A program made the position numbers and the translations under genes. A stretch of 64,000 nucleotides of DNA, from NCBI RefSeq assembly GCF_000613805.1, contig NZ_BAJR01000010.1:1-64000 (forward strand), in the 5' to 3' direction. Of the stretch, positions 35,509 through 45,386 are shown in pieces (position 1 is the stretch's first letter; each line of letters begins with the position of its first letter). The stretch comes from Phocaeicola paurosaccharolyticus JCM 15092 (GTDB lineage Bacteria; Bacteroidota; Bacteroidia; Bacteroidales; Bacteroidaceae). Under the pieces are notes generated by a model, which saw only the letters and a list, made by a program, of their open reading frames with translations, was not told the origin of the DNA and did no database searches.

Positions 35509-38274
35509 TTAGAATGTATAACTTACGTTTAGTCCGAAGTTTCTTCCAGGTTTGTATTCACGTGTTACCTGTTCCACTTTTCCTTTTGAAGTCTCAGCAA
35601 ATTGCTTGAATGACACCTTCTCTGCTAAAAGGTCTCTTACATACGCCTTTACCTCTATATGTTTTGCAAATTTCTTTGATATGCTCAAATCGAATGAATT
35701 TCTTGGCATTTCGTATGAGTCAGGAACCTTTGCTTCATTTCCTGTAGTACCTAGGCTACGTCCTACACCAATTATTCTATTACCAATTATATTGTACAGT
35801 GCTGATATGTTCAATCCTTTATCATTGTTATTGTAGAATAAACCGGTATTGATTATATATGGTGACTGTCCCTGCATTGGTCTATCTTTCTCTGATGAGC
35901 TGCTGTCAAATCTCACTTTACTTTTAATCAGTGCACCATTGAAGCTCCAGCTGAAGTTATTAAGACCGATAAAATCAAGATTCTTACGTATGTCTAACTC
36001 TACTCCGTAATTGTCGGCACCATTAGCATTTACATATGAATAGGTAAGGTCGGTTCCTCCGTTTACAGTATATGTCCATTCTATAGGATTTGAGAAATTT
36101 TTGTAGAATAGTGATACTGATATTAACTCCCCTGCTGAAGGATAGAACTCATATCCTAAGTCGATGTTATCGATATATGCAGGCTTAAGGTTGTAATTAC
36201 CTTGAACATTACTAGCAAGATCGAAATCATAGAATACAGATGGAGAAACTTCACGGAACTCAGGTCTGTTTGTTGTACGTCCGTAAGATACTCTTACCTG
36301 GTTCTTCTCGTTAATCTTGTAAGATGCATTTATTGATGGGAATAGGTCATTGTATGTGTAATAATGGCTCTTAGGGCTTTTCTCATAATCTTTAGTATTG
36401 CTTATTAACTCCATTTTGTTATGCTCGTATCTAAGTCCGGCATATACGTTTAATTTTCCAAAAGGTAGGTTAGTAGCTACATAGCCTGAATACATCATAT
36501 TATTACCTTCGTAGTTGTTGCTCCATTTAACCTTTTCAAGCATATATATACCATCTTCACCATAATATTTATCCTGCATAAGTTCATTTGGGATATTCAT
36601 ATATCTGAATCCGGAAGGAAGGGAATTGTTTGCAGCGTTATAGTTGTATATGAACATTCTGGTATTGTAGTCTCTCATTCTGTACTTCAAATAAGCACCT
36701 GCTTTAATCATAGGTTTGAATGAGCCAAAAGCCATATTCAATTCATAATTCCCATTTGCCGATAAAATATGTTCATTGAGTTTCGTCCACTCTCTTGTAA
36801 TATCGTTTACATTTGACAATCCCATTTTACCCACTTCCATGGCATCGTTAATGATGTATCGTTTACGGTCAGGCATATTGTTATTTGCAAATGCATAACC
36901 TGCGCTCCAGTCTATCTTGTTATTATCATTTATAGAGTGTTTTCCTGTGAGTTGAGTGTTATATGTCATTCTGCTGGTATAGTAATACTCTGCACTCTCC
37001 TCATTATCACTTTGAGCACTTACTCCTACACGAGTAGTATATCTGTCTCTTCCAAGCTGGTTGAAAATATTCTTAAACTCATATCTGCTGTTACCACTAG
37101 CATTTACATATGTAAGGTTCAGCATCGCTCCAACTCTTGCATTGTGATTATACTGATTATCCTTACTATGTCTTAAGTAGTTTGACTTTTGGTTTGTCTC
37201 ATCGTAAGTACCGAATAGAGAGTTTTCCATATCTTGATAGTTCTTATAGCTGTTGCTGTAGTTTGCTGCAGCCATCATAGCAAGAGTTTCACCTTTGTCA
37301 CTTGTCCATCTATGTGCCATATTCATAGCAAGATTCATATCTGCTACAGGTTTCAGGCTCTTTACTGTCCAATCATTGTTGAAATTATTATTCTTTAGAT
37401 CAATACCATCTCCTGCAATATTATTCAGGTTTGCACCTATGCCTCCATTAAGACTTCTTAATCCTGAGTCAAATCCCAAGAAATCTGTGCTGCTGCTTTT
37501 ACCTGAATTGAAATCCTTGAAGTGTGTACGGTCATTTATGCTACCTCCGACAGAGATATTAAACATATTTTCGTTTGGTACATCTTTTGTGTTTATTAGG
37601 ATGAAACCTCCACTGAAGTCCGATGGATATTGTGGTGATGGAGATTTTACAACCACCATGTTGTCAAGTTGTGAAGATGGTATTATATCGAAAGAGAAAG
37701 CTCTTGAATCGGCTTCTGAACTTGGTACAGCACTATTGTTTATCCAAACATTGTTGTAACGTTGTGAAAGTCCTCTTACCATTACAAATTTCTCATCGAT
37801 AATACTAATTCCCGGTACTCTCTTTATAACCTCACTTGCATCTTTATCCTGAGTACGTGCAATCTGTTGAGCAGATATACCTGTCTGCATTACAAGACTG
37901 TTACGTTGCTGTGCTATGATAGCTGTTTCTGTATTCTTTTTAGCCGCTGCTGTTACAACAATTTCACCAAGTTGTTCTGAATTGGGTTCCATTTTTATAT
38001 CAATATTACTAACCCCATTTACCTCAACGTCCATTGTAATTGTCTTATAAGATATATAAGATACTATTAGTTTATGGACTCCGTTTCTAAGTCCTGCAAG
38101 TTCAAATTTTCCATCGATATCTGTTATCGCTCCTGTTGTGGTGCCATCTACCATTATGGTAGCACCTATAAGCACTTCGTTATTCTGCTTATCTGAAACT
38201 GTACCTTTTATCAAGGCCGCTTTACTGACTATTGCTGATGATAGCAATAAAAAGAAGAAGATAATTCTACTCAT
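35509..38274 (-). CDS. TonB-dependent outer-membrane receptor (non-SusC type)
   Basis: 921 residues from the ATG at 38274, which gives a clean signal peptide (IIFFFLLLSSAIVSKA); an in-frame ATG at 38310 would add 12 polar residues. A carboxypeptidase regulatory-like domain (about 20-105, IKGTVSDKQNNEVLIGATI) is followed by the plug (about 120-250, ASEVIKRVPGISIIDEKFVMVRGL, NNVWINNSAVPSSEAD) and a barrel of the OMP_b-brl_3 kind ending NFGLNVSYTF. The length and lack of SusC signatures separate it from the two SusC proteins. It is paired with the beta-helix lipoprotein downstream. The substrate cannot be told from sequence: no siderophore, cobalamin or heme gene lies nearby. Confidence 0.85.
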   Translation of the reverse strand: MSRIIFFFLLLSSAIVSKAALIKGTVSDKQNNEVLIGATIMVDGTTTGAITDIDGKFELAGLRNGVHKLIVSYISYKTITMDVEVNGVSNIDIKMEPNSEQLGEIVVTAAAKKNTETAIIAQQRNSLVMQTGISAQQIARTQDKDASEVIKRVPGISIIDEKFVMVRGLSQRYNNVWINNSAVPSSEADSRAFSFDIIPSSQLDNMVVVKSPSPQYPSDFSGGFILINTKDVPNENMFNISVGGSINDRTHFKDFNSGKSSSTDFLGFDSGLRSLNGGIGANLNNIAGDGIDLKNNNFNNDWTVKSLKPVADMNLAMNMAHRWTSDKGETLAMMAAANYSNSYKNYQDMENSLFGTYDETNQKSNYLRHSKDNQYNHNARVGAMLNLTYVNASGNSRYEFKNIFNQLGRDRYTTRVGVSAQSDNEESAEYYYTSRMTYNTQLTGKHSINDNNKIDWSAGYAFANNNMPDRKRYIINDAMEVGKMGLSNVNDITREWTKLNEHILSANGNYELNMAFGSFKPMIKAGAYLKYRMRDYNTRMFIYNYNAANNSLPSGFRYMNIPNELMQDKYYGEDGIYMLEKVKWSNNYEGNNMMYSGYVATNLPFGKLNVYAGLRYEHNKMELISNTKDYEKSPKSHYYTYNDLFPSINASYKINEKNQVRVSYGRTTNRPEFREVSPSVFYDFDLASNVQGNYNLKPAYIDNIDLGYEFYPSAGELISVSLFYKNFSNPIEWTYTVNGGTDLTYSYVNANGADNYGVELDIRKNLDFIGLNNFSWSFNGALIKSKVRFDSSSSEKDRPMQGQSPYIINTGLFYNNNDKGLNISALYNIIGNRIIGVGRSLGTTGNEAKVPDSYEMPRNSFDLSISKKFAKHIEVKAYVRDLLAEKVSFKQFAETSKGKVEQVTREYKPGRNFGLNVSYTF

Positions 38275-38408
38275 TTTTCTGTTTTTTATTAGCTTATTTG
38301 TCTGATACAAAATTCTATAAAGGCTATTTCTCCTTTAATACATATATGTTATCACTTTTTTACATTATTATTTCATTTATGTTATCATCCTTTTTTTTTA
38401 TAAAATGG

Positions 38409-38416
38409 TAACTTTG
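38409..38416 (+). promoter_or_regulatory. Predicted -7 box for the threonine aldolase gene
   Basis: TAACTTTG fits TAnnTTTG, 23 nt before the ATG at 38439, giving a short leader. The -33 position is T-rich without TTTG. Confidence 0.35.
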
Positions 38417-38438
38417 TGCATATCTATAAAAATATAAT

Positions 38439-39461
38439 ATGAGAAGTTTTGCATCCGATAATAATTCAAGCGTCCATCCTTTGGTGATAGATGCTTTGGT
38501 AAATGCCAACAAGGACCATGCATTAGGTTATGGTGATGACCCTTGGACAGATGAGGCTACAAGCAGAGTAAAGGCTCTTTTTCAAAGAGAGTCCATAGCA
38601 CTTTTTGTTTTCAATGGAACAGGTAGCAATACTATGGCTCTACAGATGATGACTCGTCCTTATCATATAATTTTCTGTGCAGAGACAGCACATATTGCTG
38701 TAGATGAATGCGGTGCACCAGCCAAGGCAACCGGCTGTATTATGCGCTCTATAATGACCCCTGATGGTAAGCTCACTCCCGAGCTTCTTAAACCTTATAT
38801 GATAAACTTTGGTGTGGACCACCATTCACAACCGGGGGCAATCTATATAAGTCAGTGTACTGAACTTGGTACTATATATACTCCTGATGAGGTTCGTTCA
38901 CTTTGTGACTTTGCACATGAGCATGGTCTTAAGGTTCACATGGATGGTGCACGTATCAGTAATGCTGCTGCTTCTCTGAAGCTATCTATAGACGAAGTAT
39001 CTGCTGCGTGTGGAGTAGATACACTCACTTTAGGAGGTACTAAGAACGGACTTATGGGAGCAGAATGTGTTGTGGTATTTGATAAGTCACTATTTGCAGA
39101 GGCACGTTATGCTCGTAAACAGTCTTGCCAACTTGCAAGTAAGATGAGATATATATCATGCCAGTTCACTGCATTTCTTACAGACAACTTGTGGCTGAAA
39201 TGTGCAGAACATGCAAATGTGATGGCTAAGAAATTACATGATGCTCTCTCTGAGCTACCAGGAGTTAGTTTCACTCAGAAGTTTGAAAGCAATCAGCTCT
39301 TTCTCATTATGCCTCGTGAGGTTGAGGACAAGTTATATGAGAAATACCATTTCTATTTTTGGAATGAGGCAATAAATGAGATGAGGCTTGTAACTTCTTT
39401 CGACACAACTGAGGAAGATATAGATGATTTGATTGGGTATGTTCGTCAGTTAATGAGATAG
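38439..39461 (+). CDS. Low-specificity threonine aldolase (PLP fold type I)
   Basis: 340 residues, full length for the L-threonine aldolase/beta-eliminating lyase family. The N-terminal FASDNNSSVHPLVIDAL and GYGDDPWT are typical. HMDGARISNA holds the Asp that contacts the pyridine nitrogen, and LGGTK202NG holds the PLP lysine. It cleaves threonine or allo-threonine to glycine and acetaldehyde in the cytoplasm. Related aromatic beta-lyases share the fold, but the motifs fit the aldolase best. It is a single gene on the plus strand, convergent with the nuo operon. Confidence 0.87.
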   Translation: MRSFASDNNSSVHPLVIDALVNANKDHALGYGDDPWTDEATSRVKALFQRESIALFVFNGTGSNTMALQMMTRPYHIIFCAETAHIAVDECGAPAKATGCIMRSIMTPDGKLTPELLKPYMINFGVDHHSQPGAIYISQCTELGTIYTPDEVRSLCDFAHEHGLKVHMDGARISNAAASLKLSIDEVSAACGVDTLTLGGTKNGLMGAECVVVFDKSLFAEARYARKQSCQLASKMRYISCQFTAFLTDNLWLKCAEHANVMAKKLHDALSELPGVSFTQKFESNQLFLIMPREVEDKLYEKYHFYFWNEAINEMRLVTSFDTTEEDIDDLIGYVRQLMR

Positions 39462-39508
39462 CTGATAACACTTTCCTTGTCTTAAACGTATAGTCATTAA
39501 AATTGTGG

Positions 39509-39549
39509 TTTAGGATATTAATCCTAAGCCTTAGGATTAATATCCTAAA
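39509..39549. repeat. Nested 41-nt palindrome
   Basis: TTTAGGATATTAATCCTAA (39509-39527), GCC, then its exact reverse complement TTAGGATTAATATCCTAAA (39531-39549). Each 19-nt arm is itself palindromic (TTAGGAT/ATCCTAA), so the unit TTAGGAT occurs four times in alternating orientation. It lies between convergent genes and is not followed by a U-run. Confidence 0.7.
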
Positions 39550-39610
39550 GCTTGGGACAAAGAAAAACTCTTGAATGATAGGCGATAGTGTCCTGTTATA
39601 TAATAAAAGG

Positions 39611-39661
39611 AATCACCCTTGTAAGTATAAGATGTTTATTCATCTACTTACAAGGGTGATT
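39611..39661 (-). terminator. Bidirectional terminator, nuo operon and threonine aldolase
   Basis: Perfect 17-bp arms AATCACCCTTGTAAGTA (39611-39627) and TACTTACAAGGGTGATT (39645-39661), with inner GATG/CATC pairing. On the minus strand it is followed by CCTTTTATTATA, so it is a strong end point for the nuo transcript. Confidence 0.8.
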
Positions 39662-39668
39662 ATTTGTA

Positions 39669-39690
39669 TGGGGTGTATGGATACACCCCA
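39669..39690 (-). terminator. Short hairpin 23 nt after nuoN
   Basis: TGGGGTGTAT (39669-39678), GG, ATACACCCCA (39681-39690): a perfect 10-bp stem on a 2-nt spacer. It precedes the longer terminator on the nuo transcript and may protect the mRNA 3' end. Confidence 0.5.
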
Positions 39691-39712
39691 ATCTGTTTTA
39701 ATAAATTACAGA

Positions 39713-41131
39713 TTATAATGCCATTCCGTCAAGCCACATATATACACTGCTTACGATACCTAAAAGTATTATACCTGCAACACATGTTAAAAGGCTTATG
39801 CGCATTGGTACACTATTCTTGAATGTCGCAATAGGAGCATCCGATGGAGTAATGAACATAGCTTTAACAATAAGCAGATAGTAGTATAGTGATATGATTG
39901 TGTTAACCAATGCAATAAATACTATAACTGAGAAACCGCTTTTGAATGCTGCTGCAAATACAAAGAACTTGCTGAAAAATCCTGCAAAAGGAGGAATACC
40001 TGCAAGTGAGAATAGTGCAAGAGTCATAACCATAGCAAGCTTAGGATTTGTTGAGTAGAAGCCATTGTAATCTTCTCTCTCAACCTTTCCTTGTGCATGC
40101 TGTTCAACTGCATTGATAACACCGAATACAGCAAGATTGGCTGCGATATATACTAAGATATAATATACTAGTGATGTTGCACCCTGCTCACTTCCGGCAA
40201 GTACTGCAAGCATGATGTAACCAGCTTGTGAGATACTACTGAAAGCCATGAATCTTTTCAAGTTGCTCTGAAGTATAGCAAATAGGTTGGCTACAGTTAT
40301 AGTAACCACAATTACTATAGAAATCATCAGTGACCATTGTTCTACCATAGGAGCAAATACTTTCATCAGGATTGTCATAAGTGCAAACGCTGCTGCTCCC
40401 TTAGAGATAACTGAAAGGTAAGCTGTAACAGATGTAGGTGCTCCTTGGTATGTATCTGCTGTCCAGAGGTGGAAAGGTACAAGGCTCAACTTGAATGCAA
40501 GTCCTGAGAAGAAAAATACGAGTGATAAAATCTCCAAAGGTGATGCCACTAACAGTGAAGGGATATCATTGAAGTATAATGTTCCGGTAGATCCGTAAAG
40601 CATTGATATACCATAAAGCATTAAGCCACTTGAGAATAGAGCTGAAAGAATGAATTTAGCTCCAGCCTCAGCACTATGACCTTTATACTTATCGAATGCT
40701 ACTAAACAAGCTACAGGGATAGTTGCAAGTTCCATTCCTATGAATAACATAAGGAAGTTTCCTGCACTAATCATGTAGAATAGTCCTATAAGTGTACTGA
40801 ATGTTAGTACATAGAATTCACCTCTTCTTTGTGCTGTTTCACCTTTACTTAGCCAATCTGTGCTCTGAAGGAATATTATCAGTGTTCCAGCAGAGAGAAT
40901 TGTCTTCAGTGCATTTGCAAGTGGAGATGTTGTGTACATTCCACCGAAAAGCTCTCCTTGACAGGGCATAATATTTATAATTATACTTATTGCAAGTAGT
41001 ATCGATGAAATGGTTCCAAGATGATGCTTCTTATCTTCCGGTAGGAAAAGATCGATAATGAATACCAAGATGAATGCAATGATCAGGCTTATTTCCTGTC
41101 CCATTGTTGTAAATATAGATATATAGTCCAT
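39713..41131 (-). CDS. nuoN: NADH-quinone oxidoreductase subunit N
   Basis: 472 residues, antiporter-like inner-membrane subunit of complex I with about 14 hydrophobic helices. Family motifs are seen around [55 protein letters not shown] (with the conserved Lys and Pro of the proton channel), and [18 protein letters not shown]. It is the last gene of the nuo operon and lies 6 nt after nuoM. It takes part in proton or sodium pumping coupled to quinone reduction. Confidence 0.93.
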   Translation of the reverse strand: MDYISIFTTMGQEISLIIAFILVFIIDLFLPEDKKHHLGTISSILLAISIIINIMPCQGELFGGMYTTSPLANALKTILSAGTLIIFLQSTDWLSKGETAQRRGEFYVLTFSTLIGLFYMISAGNFLMLFIGMELATIPVACLVAFDKYKGHSAEAGAKFILSALFSSGLMLYGISMLYGSTGTLYFNDIPSLLVASPLEILSLVFFFSGLAFKLSLVPFHLWTADTYQGAPTSVTAYLSVISKGAAAFALMTILMKVFAPMVEQWSLMISIVIVVTITVANLFAILQSNLKRFMAFSSISQAGYIMLAVLAGSEQGATSLVYYILVYIAANLAVFGVINAVEQHAQGKVEREDYNGFYSTNPKLAMVMTLALFSLAGIPPFAGFFSKFFVFAAAFKSGFSVIVFIALVNTIISLYYYLLIVKAMFITPSDAPIATFKNSVPMRISLLTCVAGIILLGIVSSVYMWLDGMAL

Positions 41132-41137
41132 TGTCTC

Positions 41138-42616
41138 TTATTTTAAAGATGAAATTATCGGTGCCACACTATTACTAATAAGGTCGCTTATCCACCAAGG
41201 TGCAGTTCCGATACCTGCTACACAAACTATAAGGAAGATTACAGCTACCTTTTCATCCCATGTAGCATCAGTAAGTTTCAGATGCTCTTCATTAGTAGGA
41301 ACTCCATACATAATCTTTCCAACAACGCGTAGAATGTAGACTGCTGTTATTACAATACTTGTAGTAGCAATGATAGTACATACTCTATGGAAAGTATCAT
41401 TTACTTCGAATGAACCAACAAAAATAGTCATCTCAGCAACGAATCCACTGAATCCAGGAAGACCTAAGTTAGCGAAACCTGCTATGATATAACCTACAGC
41501 AAGGAATGGCATTATCTTCATAAGTCCTCTAAGATTACGTATGTCGCGTGTATGAGTACGTCCATATATCATACCAATAAGAGCGAAGAAGAGTGCTGTC
41601 ATAAGTCCGTGGCTTAACATCTGGATTATAGCACCAGTACAACTTGTTCTTGTAAGCATCAATATAGCAAATAATACAAGTCCGCAGTGAGATACACTTG
41701 AGTATGCATTAATATATTTCAAGTCGGTCTGAACGACAGCACTGAATGCTCCGTAAACAACAGAAATAGTTGTCAGTATAAGGAATAGATCACCCCACAT
41801 TGCTGCACCCTCTGGCAACAGATAGATAGCAACGCGGAAACATCCGTAACCTCCAAGTTTCATAAGTACTCCTGCATGAAGCATTGATACCGCTGTTGGC
41901 GCTGAAGCATGACCATCAGGGCTCCATGTGTGGAATGGGAAAAGAGCTCCCAAAACTCCGAAGCCTAAGAATACAAGAGGGAAGAATATATGTTGAATCT
42001 CTGCTGGGATACTCTTATGAGCTATTTCCAACAGGTTCATTGTCTCGCCACCTGCTCCGTAGAATATTCCAAGTATTCCTACCAAAAGGAATGCAGAACC
42101 ACCCATAAGCATAAGTGTAAGTTTCATAGCAGCATACTCTTTCTTTCCACTTCCCCATACACCGATAAGTAAGTACATAGGGATAAGCGCTACTTCATAG
42201 AACATGAACATTGTGAATAGGTCGGTTGATATGAAGAATCCATAAACTCCTGTGCTAAGTAGAGTGAACCACATGAAATACTCTTTTGTAAGAGGTTGTA
42301 ATTTCCATGAGGCAAATATACCTGTAAATACAATTACCGAACTTAACAACAACATAACTACGGAGATACCATCGACACCTACTGAGTAACATATGTTGAG
42401 TGGCTCGAACCATGGTATGCTTGATGTGAATAGCATATCACCTTGAGCACCGGCTTCACGCAGGTTTATGTATTCTATAGTAAGGTAGACAGAGAGAGCA
42501 AGTAGAATTGAAGCTCCTGCCACCATTGTCGTCTTTACCTGTGTAAGATTTCTTGATGCCCATAAACCAGCCAGCATCAAGACTGGTACTATAACAAATA
42601 AACTTAATATATTCAT
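41138..42616 (-). CDS. nuoM: NADH-quinone oxidoreductase subunit M
   Basis: 492 residues, antiporter-like membrane subunit. Characteristic motifs are FYEVALIPMYLLIG, FPFHTWSPDGHASAPTAVSMLHAGVLMKLGGYG, YSSVSHCGLVLFAI and LGLPGFSGFVAEMTIFVG. The conserved membrane Glu (FYEVALIP) and Lys (LMKLGGYG) of the proton path are present. It sits between nuoL and nuoN with 6-nt gaps on both sides, so it is tightly co-transcribed. Confidence 0.94.
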   Translation of the reverse strand: MNILSLFVIVPVLMLAGLWASRNLTQVKTTMVAGASILLALSVYLTIEYINLREAGAQGDMLFTSSIPWFEPLNICYSVGVDGISVVMLLLSSVIVFTGIFASWKLQPLTKEYFMWFTLLSTGVYGFFISTDLFTMFMFYEVALIPMYLLIGVWGSGKKEYAAMKLTLMLMGGSAFLLVGILGIFYGAGGETMNLLEIAHKSIPAEIQHIFFPLVFLGFGVLGALFPFHTWSPDGHASAPTAVSMLHAGVLMKLGGYGCFRVAIYLLPEGAAMWGDLFLILTTISVVYGAFSAVVQTDLKYINAYSSVSHCGLVLFAILMLTRTSCTGAIIQMLSHGLMTALFFALIGMIYGRTHTRDIRNLRGLMKIMPFLAVGYIIAGFANLGLPGFSGFVAEMTIFVGSFEVNDTFHRVCTIIATTSIVITAVYILRVVGKIMYGVPTNEEHLKLTDATWDEKVAVIFLIVCVAGIGTAPWWISDLISNSVAPIISSLK

Positions 42617-42622
42617 GATGCT

Positions 42623-44518
42623 TTAGAGTATTAAAATTAATGTAAGAATCAATGAACCAGCAAGGAACCACATACAGTACTGCTGTACATTTCCACTCTG
42701 CATACCTCTAATCTCCTCTCCGGCAGCATTGGTACCCCAAGCTGTGAAGTTGAAGAATTGGTCGATTACATGTCTGTCGAACCAAGCAATAGGAGTACTG
42801 ATGCATCTGAAAATAATCTTCTTTGTGATGAAGATCCATATCTCATCCAGATAGAATCTGTTGTAAGCAGCTTTGTGAAGACCTTTGAACTGCTTGGCAA
42901 GCATAGCTGCAACAGGTTGTTTATCGCCTGCATACATCCATGTTGCTATTAGTATAGATGTTATGGCAACGCAAAGACTTGTAATCATAACTGTTGTATC
43001 AAGATGTATGGTATAAGCTTCACCATTGCTTGAAACAAGATGTCCGAAAGGTATGAATCCGGCTACACAAGTAATACCTGCAAGCACCATCAATGGAATT
43101 GTCATAGACAATGAACATTCGTGTGGATGTACGTTTGGATTATAATTCGGCTTTTTGTTGTATGGAGTTCCCCAGAATATTCCGTAATAGAGGCGGAACA
43201 TATAGAAAGCTGTCATTCCTGCAATAGCAGTCATGATATATCCCATAACAGGTGAGAATTCGAAACATGCAGTAAGGATTTCATCTTTAGAGAAGAATCC
43301 GGAGAATGGCCAAATACCAGCTATGGCAAGACATCCAATAAGGAATGTAATATGTGTAATAGGCATGTGTTTTCTTAAACCACCCATACCGCTCATCTCA
43401 TTAGTATGAACAGCATGTATTATGCAACCAGCTCCAAGGAATAGAAGAGCTTTGAACATTGCATGTGTGAATAGGTGGAACATACTTGCCATATATCCTA
43501 AACCGCCTTCATGTGGGTTAATAGAAGTACAAACTCCTAAGGCAACCATCATAAAACCTATCTGTGAGATTGTTGAGAATGCAAGCACTCTCTTTATGTC
43601 ACTCTGTACACAAGCTACACTAGCAGCATAGAATGCTGTGAATGCAGCAATGTAAGCTATCCAATGTAACACATCGGGTGCATATCCGACATATAGAGGG
43701 AACATTCTTGCTACAAGATATACTCCGGCAACAACCATTGTTGCAGCATGTATCAATGCGCTGACAGGTGTAGGACCTTCCATTGCATCCGGCAACCATA
43801 TGTGAAGAGGGAACATGGCACTCTTGCCAGCACCTCCGATGAACATAAGTCCAAGAGCTAGAGGAATAAGGAATCCTGCATTTATAAGTGCATTCACTTG
43901 TGGAGTGAATGAGAATGTACCTGCATAGTATCCATAAATAAGGATACCGATAAGGAATCCGAGATCGGCAAAACGTGTTACAATAAATGCCTTCTTGCTG
44001 GCTGCAATAGCTGCATCTTTTGTATAATAGAATCCGATTAGCAAGTATGACGATACACCTACAAGTTCCCAGAAAATATACATCTGGAAGATGTTGGTTG
44101 CAACGACAAGACCAAGCATAGACATGGTGAACAGGCTAAGGAAAGCATAATAGCGCTGGAAACCCTTTTCGCCGTGCATATATCCGAATGAGTAGATGTG
44201 TACCATCAGTGATACAGTAGATATAACTACAAGCATCATCACTGAAATCGGATCAATCATAAAACCAAAATCTATAGAGAGGTTTGATGAGAATGGAAGC
44301 CAGTTAAAGTTCCATGCTGTAATTGTAGGATAGACTCCTTCAGCATTTCTTGCTCCGGTGAAATAAGAAAAAGCGGTATAGTAGGAGAGGCATGCTACTG
44401 TCGCCAGTGAGATTGTGCCTATTATTCCTGCAACTTTGCTCTTCATATACATTCCTGCGAGTCCTAATACCAGGAAACTCAGAAAGGGTAGGAGCAGTAT
44501 AAGAATAGTATATTCCAT
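42623..44518 (-). CDS. nuoL: NADH-quinone oxidoreductase subunit L
   Basis: 631 residues, the largest antiporter-like subunit, with the long C-terminal lateral helix region. Motifs: FWELVGVSSYLLIGFY, SAMFPLHIWLPDAMEGPTPVSALIHAATMVVAGVYL, FSTISQIGFMMVALG and FSGFFSKDEIL. The C-terminal segment (about 560-631) includes the amphipathic helix reaching along the membrane arm. It lies 31 nt downstream of nuoK. Confidence 0.94.
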   Translation of the reverse strand: MEYTILILLLPFLSFLVLGLAGMYMKSKVAGIIGTISLATVACLSYYTAFSYFTGARNAEGVYPTITAWNFNWLPFSSNLSIDFGFMIDPISVMMLVVISTVSLMVHIYSFGYMHGEKGFQRYYAFLSLFTMSMLGLVVATNIFQMYIFWELVGVSSYLLIGFYYTKDAAIAASKKAFIVTRFADLGFLIGILIYGYYAGTFSFTPQVNALINAGFLIPLALGLMFIGGAGKSAMFPLHIWLPDAMEGPTPVSALIHAATMVVAGVYLVARMFPLYVGYAPDVLHWIAYIAAFTAFYAASVACVQSDIKRVLAFSTISQIGFMMVALGVCTSINPHEGGLGYMASMFHLFTHAMFKALLFLGAGCIIHAVHTNEMSGMGGLRKHMPITHITFLIGCLAIAGIWPFSGFFSKDEILTACFEFSPVMGYIMTAIAGMTAFYMFRLYYGIFWGTPYNKKPNYNPNVHPHECSLSMTIPLMVLAGITCVAGFIPFGHLVSSNGEAYTIHLDTTVMITSLCVAITSILIATWMYAGDKQPVAAMLAKQFKGLHKAAYNRFYLDEIWIFITKKIIFRCISTPIAWFDRHVIDQFFNFTAWGTNAAGEEIRGMQSGNVQQYCMWFLAGSLILTLILIL

Positions 44519-44549
44519 ATTTATTTTTTTATATCTAGTGAAGTGATTG

Positions 44550-44858
44550 TTATCCCTTCATTTCGTTAATATTCTTTATCTGTATATTCCGTATGTTACG
44601 GTATATATTGATGATTATCGCGATCGCTACTGCAGTCTCAGCCGCACTGACTCCTATTGCAAATAGTGCAAAGAAGTGTCCTTCCAGTTTGTCAGGAAAT
44701 AGGAAACGGTTGAATACAGCAAAGTTAATATCTACCGAGTTGAGAATAAGCTCAACGCTGATAAGTATTGCAAGTATGTTTTTTCTTGTGAAAAAGCCAT
44801 ATATTCCCACAAACATCATGAATGTGGAGAGTATTAGATAATATTCCATTGGTACCAT
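44550..44858 (-). CDS. nuoK: NADH-quinone oxidoreductase subunit K
   Basis: 102 residues with three transmembrane helices. Two conserved membrane Glu are seen in ISVELILNSVDINFAVF and GVSAAETAVAIAI. The start at 44858 has a purine-rich AAGAGAGAG upstream; an ATG three codons later is equally usual for the family. It links the proton channels of NuoJ and NuoL. Confidence 0.93.
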   Translation of the reverse strand: MVPMEYYLILSTFMMFVGIYGFFTRKNILAILISVELILNSVDINFAVFNRFLFPDKLEGHFFALFAIGVSAAETAVAIAIIINIYRNIRNIQIKNINEMKG

Positions 44859-44870
44859 AATCTCTCTCTT

Positions 44871-45374
44871 TTAACGTTTACGTGCTATCATAACTCCTCC
44901 AACTATACAAGCCAGAAGGAGAATACTTATCACTTCAAATGGTAATACATATTGGTATTTTTCCATTCCCATCAATGTATATCCTATAGTCTTTACATCA
45001 AGCTCTCCTGGTTGGAAACTTGGTTCAATAAAGTCGTTCTTTAGAATAACAAAGAGGCAAATACCTAAACCAGCTAGTGTGGATAAGAATCCTGCTGCCA
45101 CTTTGCTGTTCTTTAACTTCTCTGCTTTGTCTCCCTGTGCTGAGGTAAGAAGTATACTGAATACATAAAGTACTGTGATACCTCCTGCATATATTAGTAG
45201 CTGTACAGCTCCCAAAAATGCATAGTTCAGCTGGAAATATATCGCTGCTGTACCGAAAAGCACAAAGAGAAGGTATGTAGCTGCACGCAATATTCTTGAA
45301 GTAGTCACCGAAAGAACGGAACATACACCAATAAAAAGTGCAATTACAATGAATACAATAATTTGTAGTGTCAT
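44871..45374 (-). CDS. nuoJ: NADH-quinone oxidoreductase subunit J
   Basis: 167 residues, five predicted transmembrane helices. The conserved segment AVQLLIYAGGITVLYVFSILL holds the pi-bulge/Tyr region of helix 3. The C-terminus (EVISILLLACIVGGVMIARK) is typical. It lies 12 nt after nuoI and 12 nt before nuoK. Confidence 0.92.
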   Translation of the reverse strand: MTLQIIVFIVIALFIGVCSVLSVTTSRILRAATYLLFVLFGTAAIYFQLNYAFLGAVQLLIYAGGITVLYVFSILLTSAQGDKAEKLKNSKVAAGFLSTLAGLGICLFVILKNDFIEPSFQPGELDVKTIGYTLMGMEKYQYVLPFEVISILLLACIVGGVMIARKR

Positions 45375-45386
45375 AATATCTTTGTT

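Noticed and set aside
37295-37759. 154-codon open frame opposite the TonB-dependent receptor gene
   Set aside because: Antisense to the plug region of a clear receptor; no start signal or known domain.
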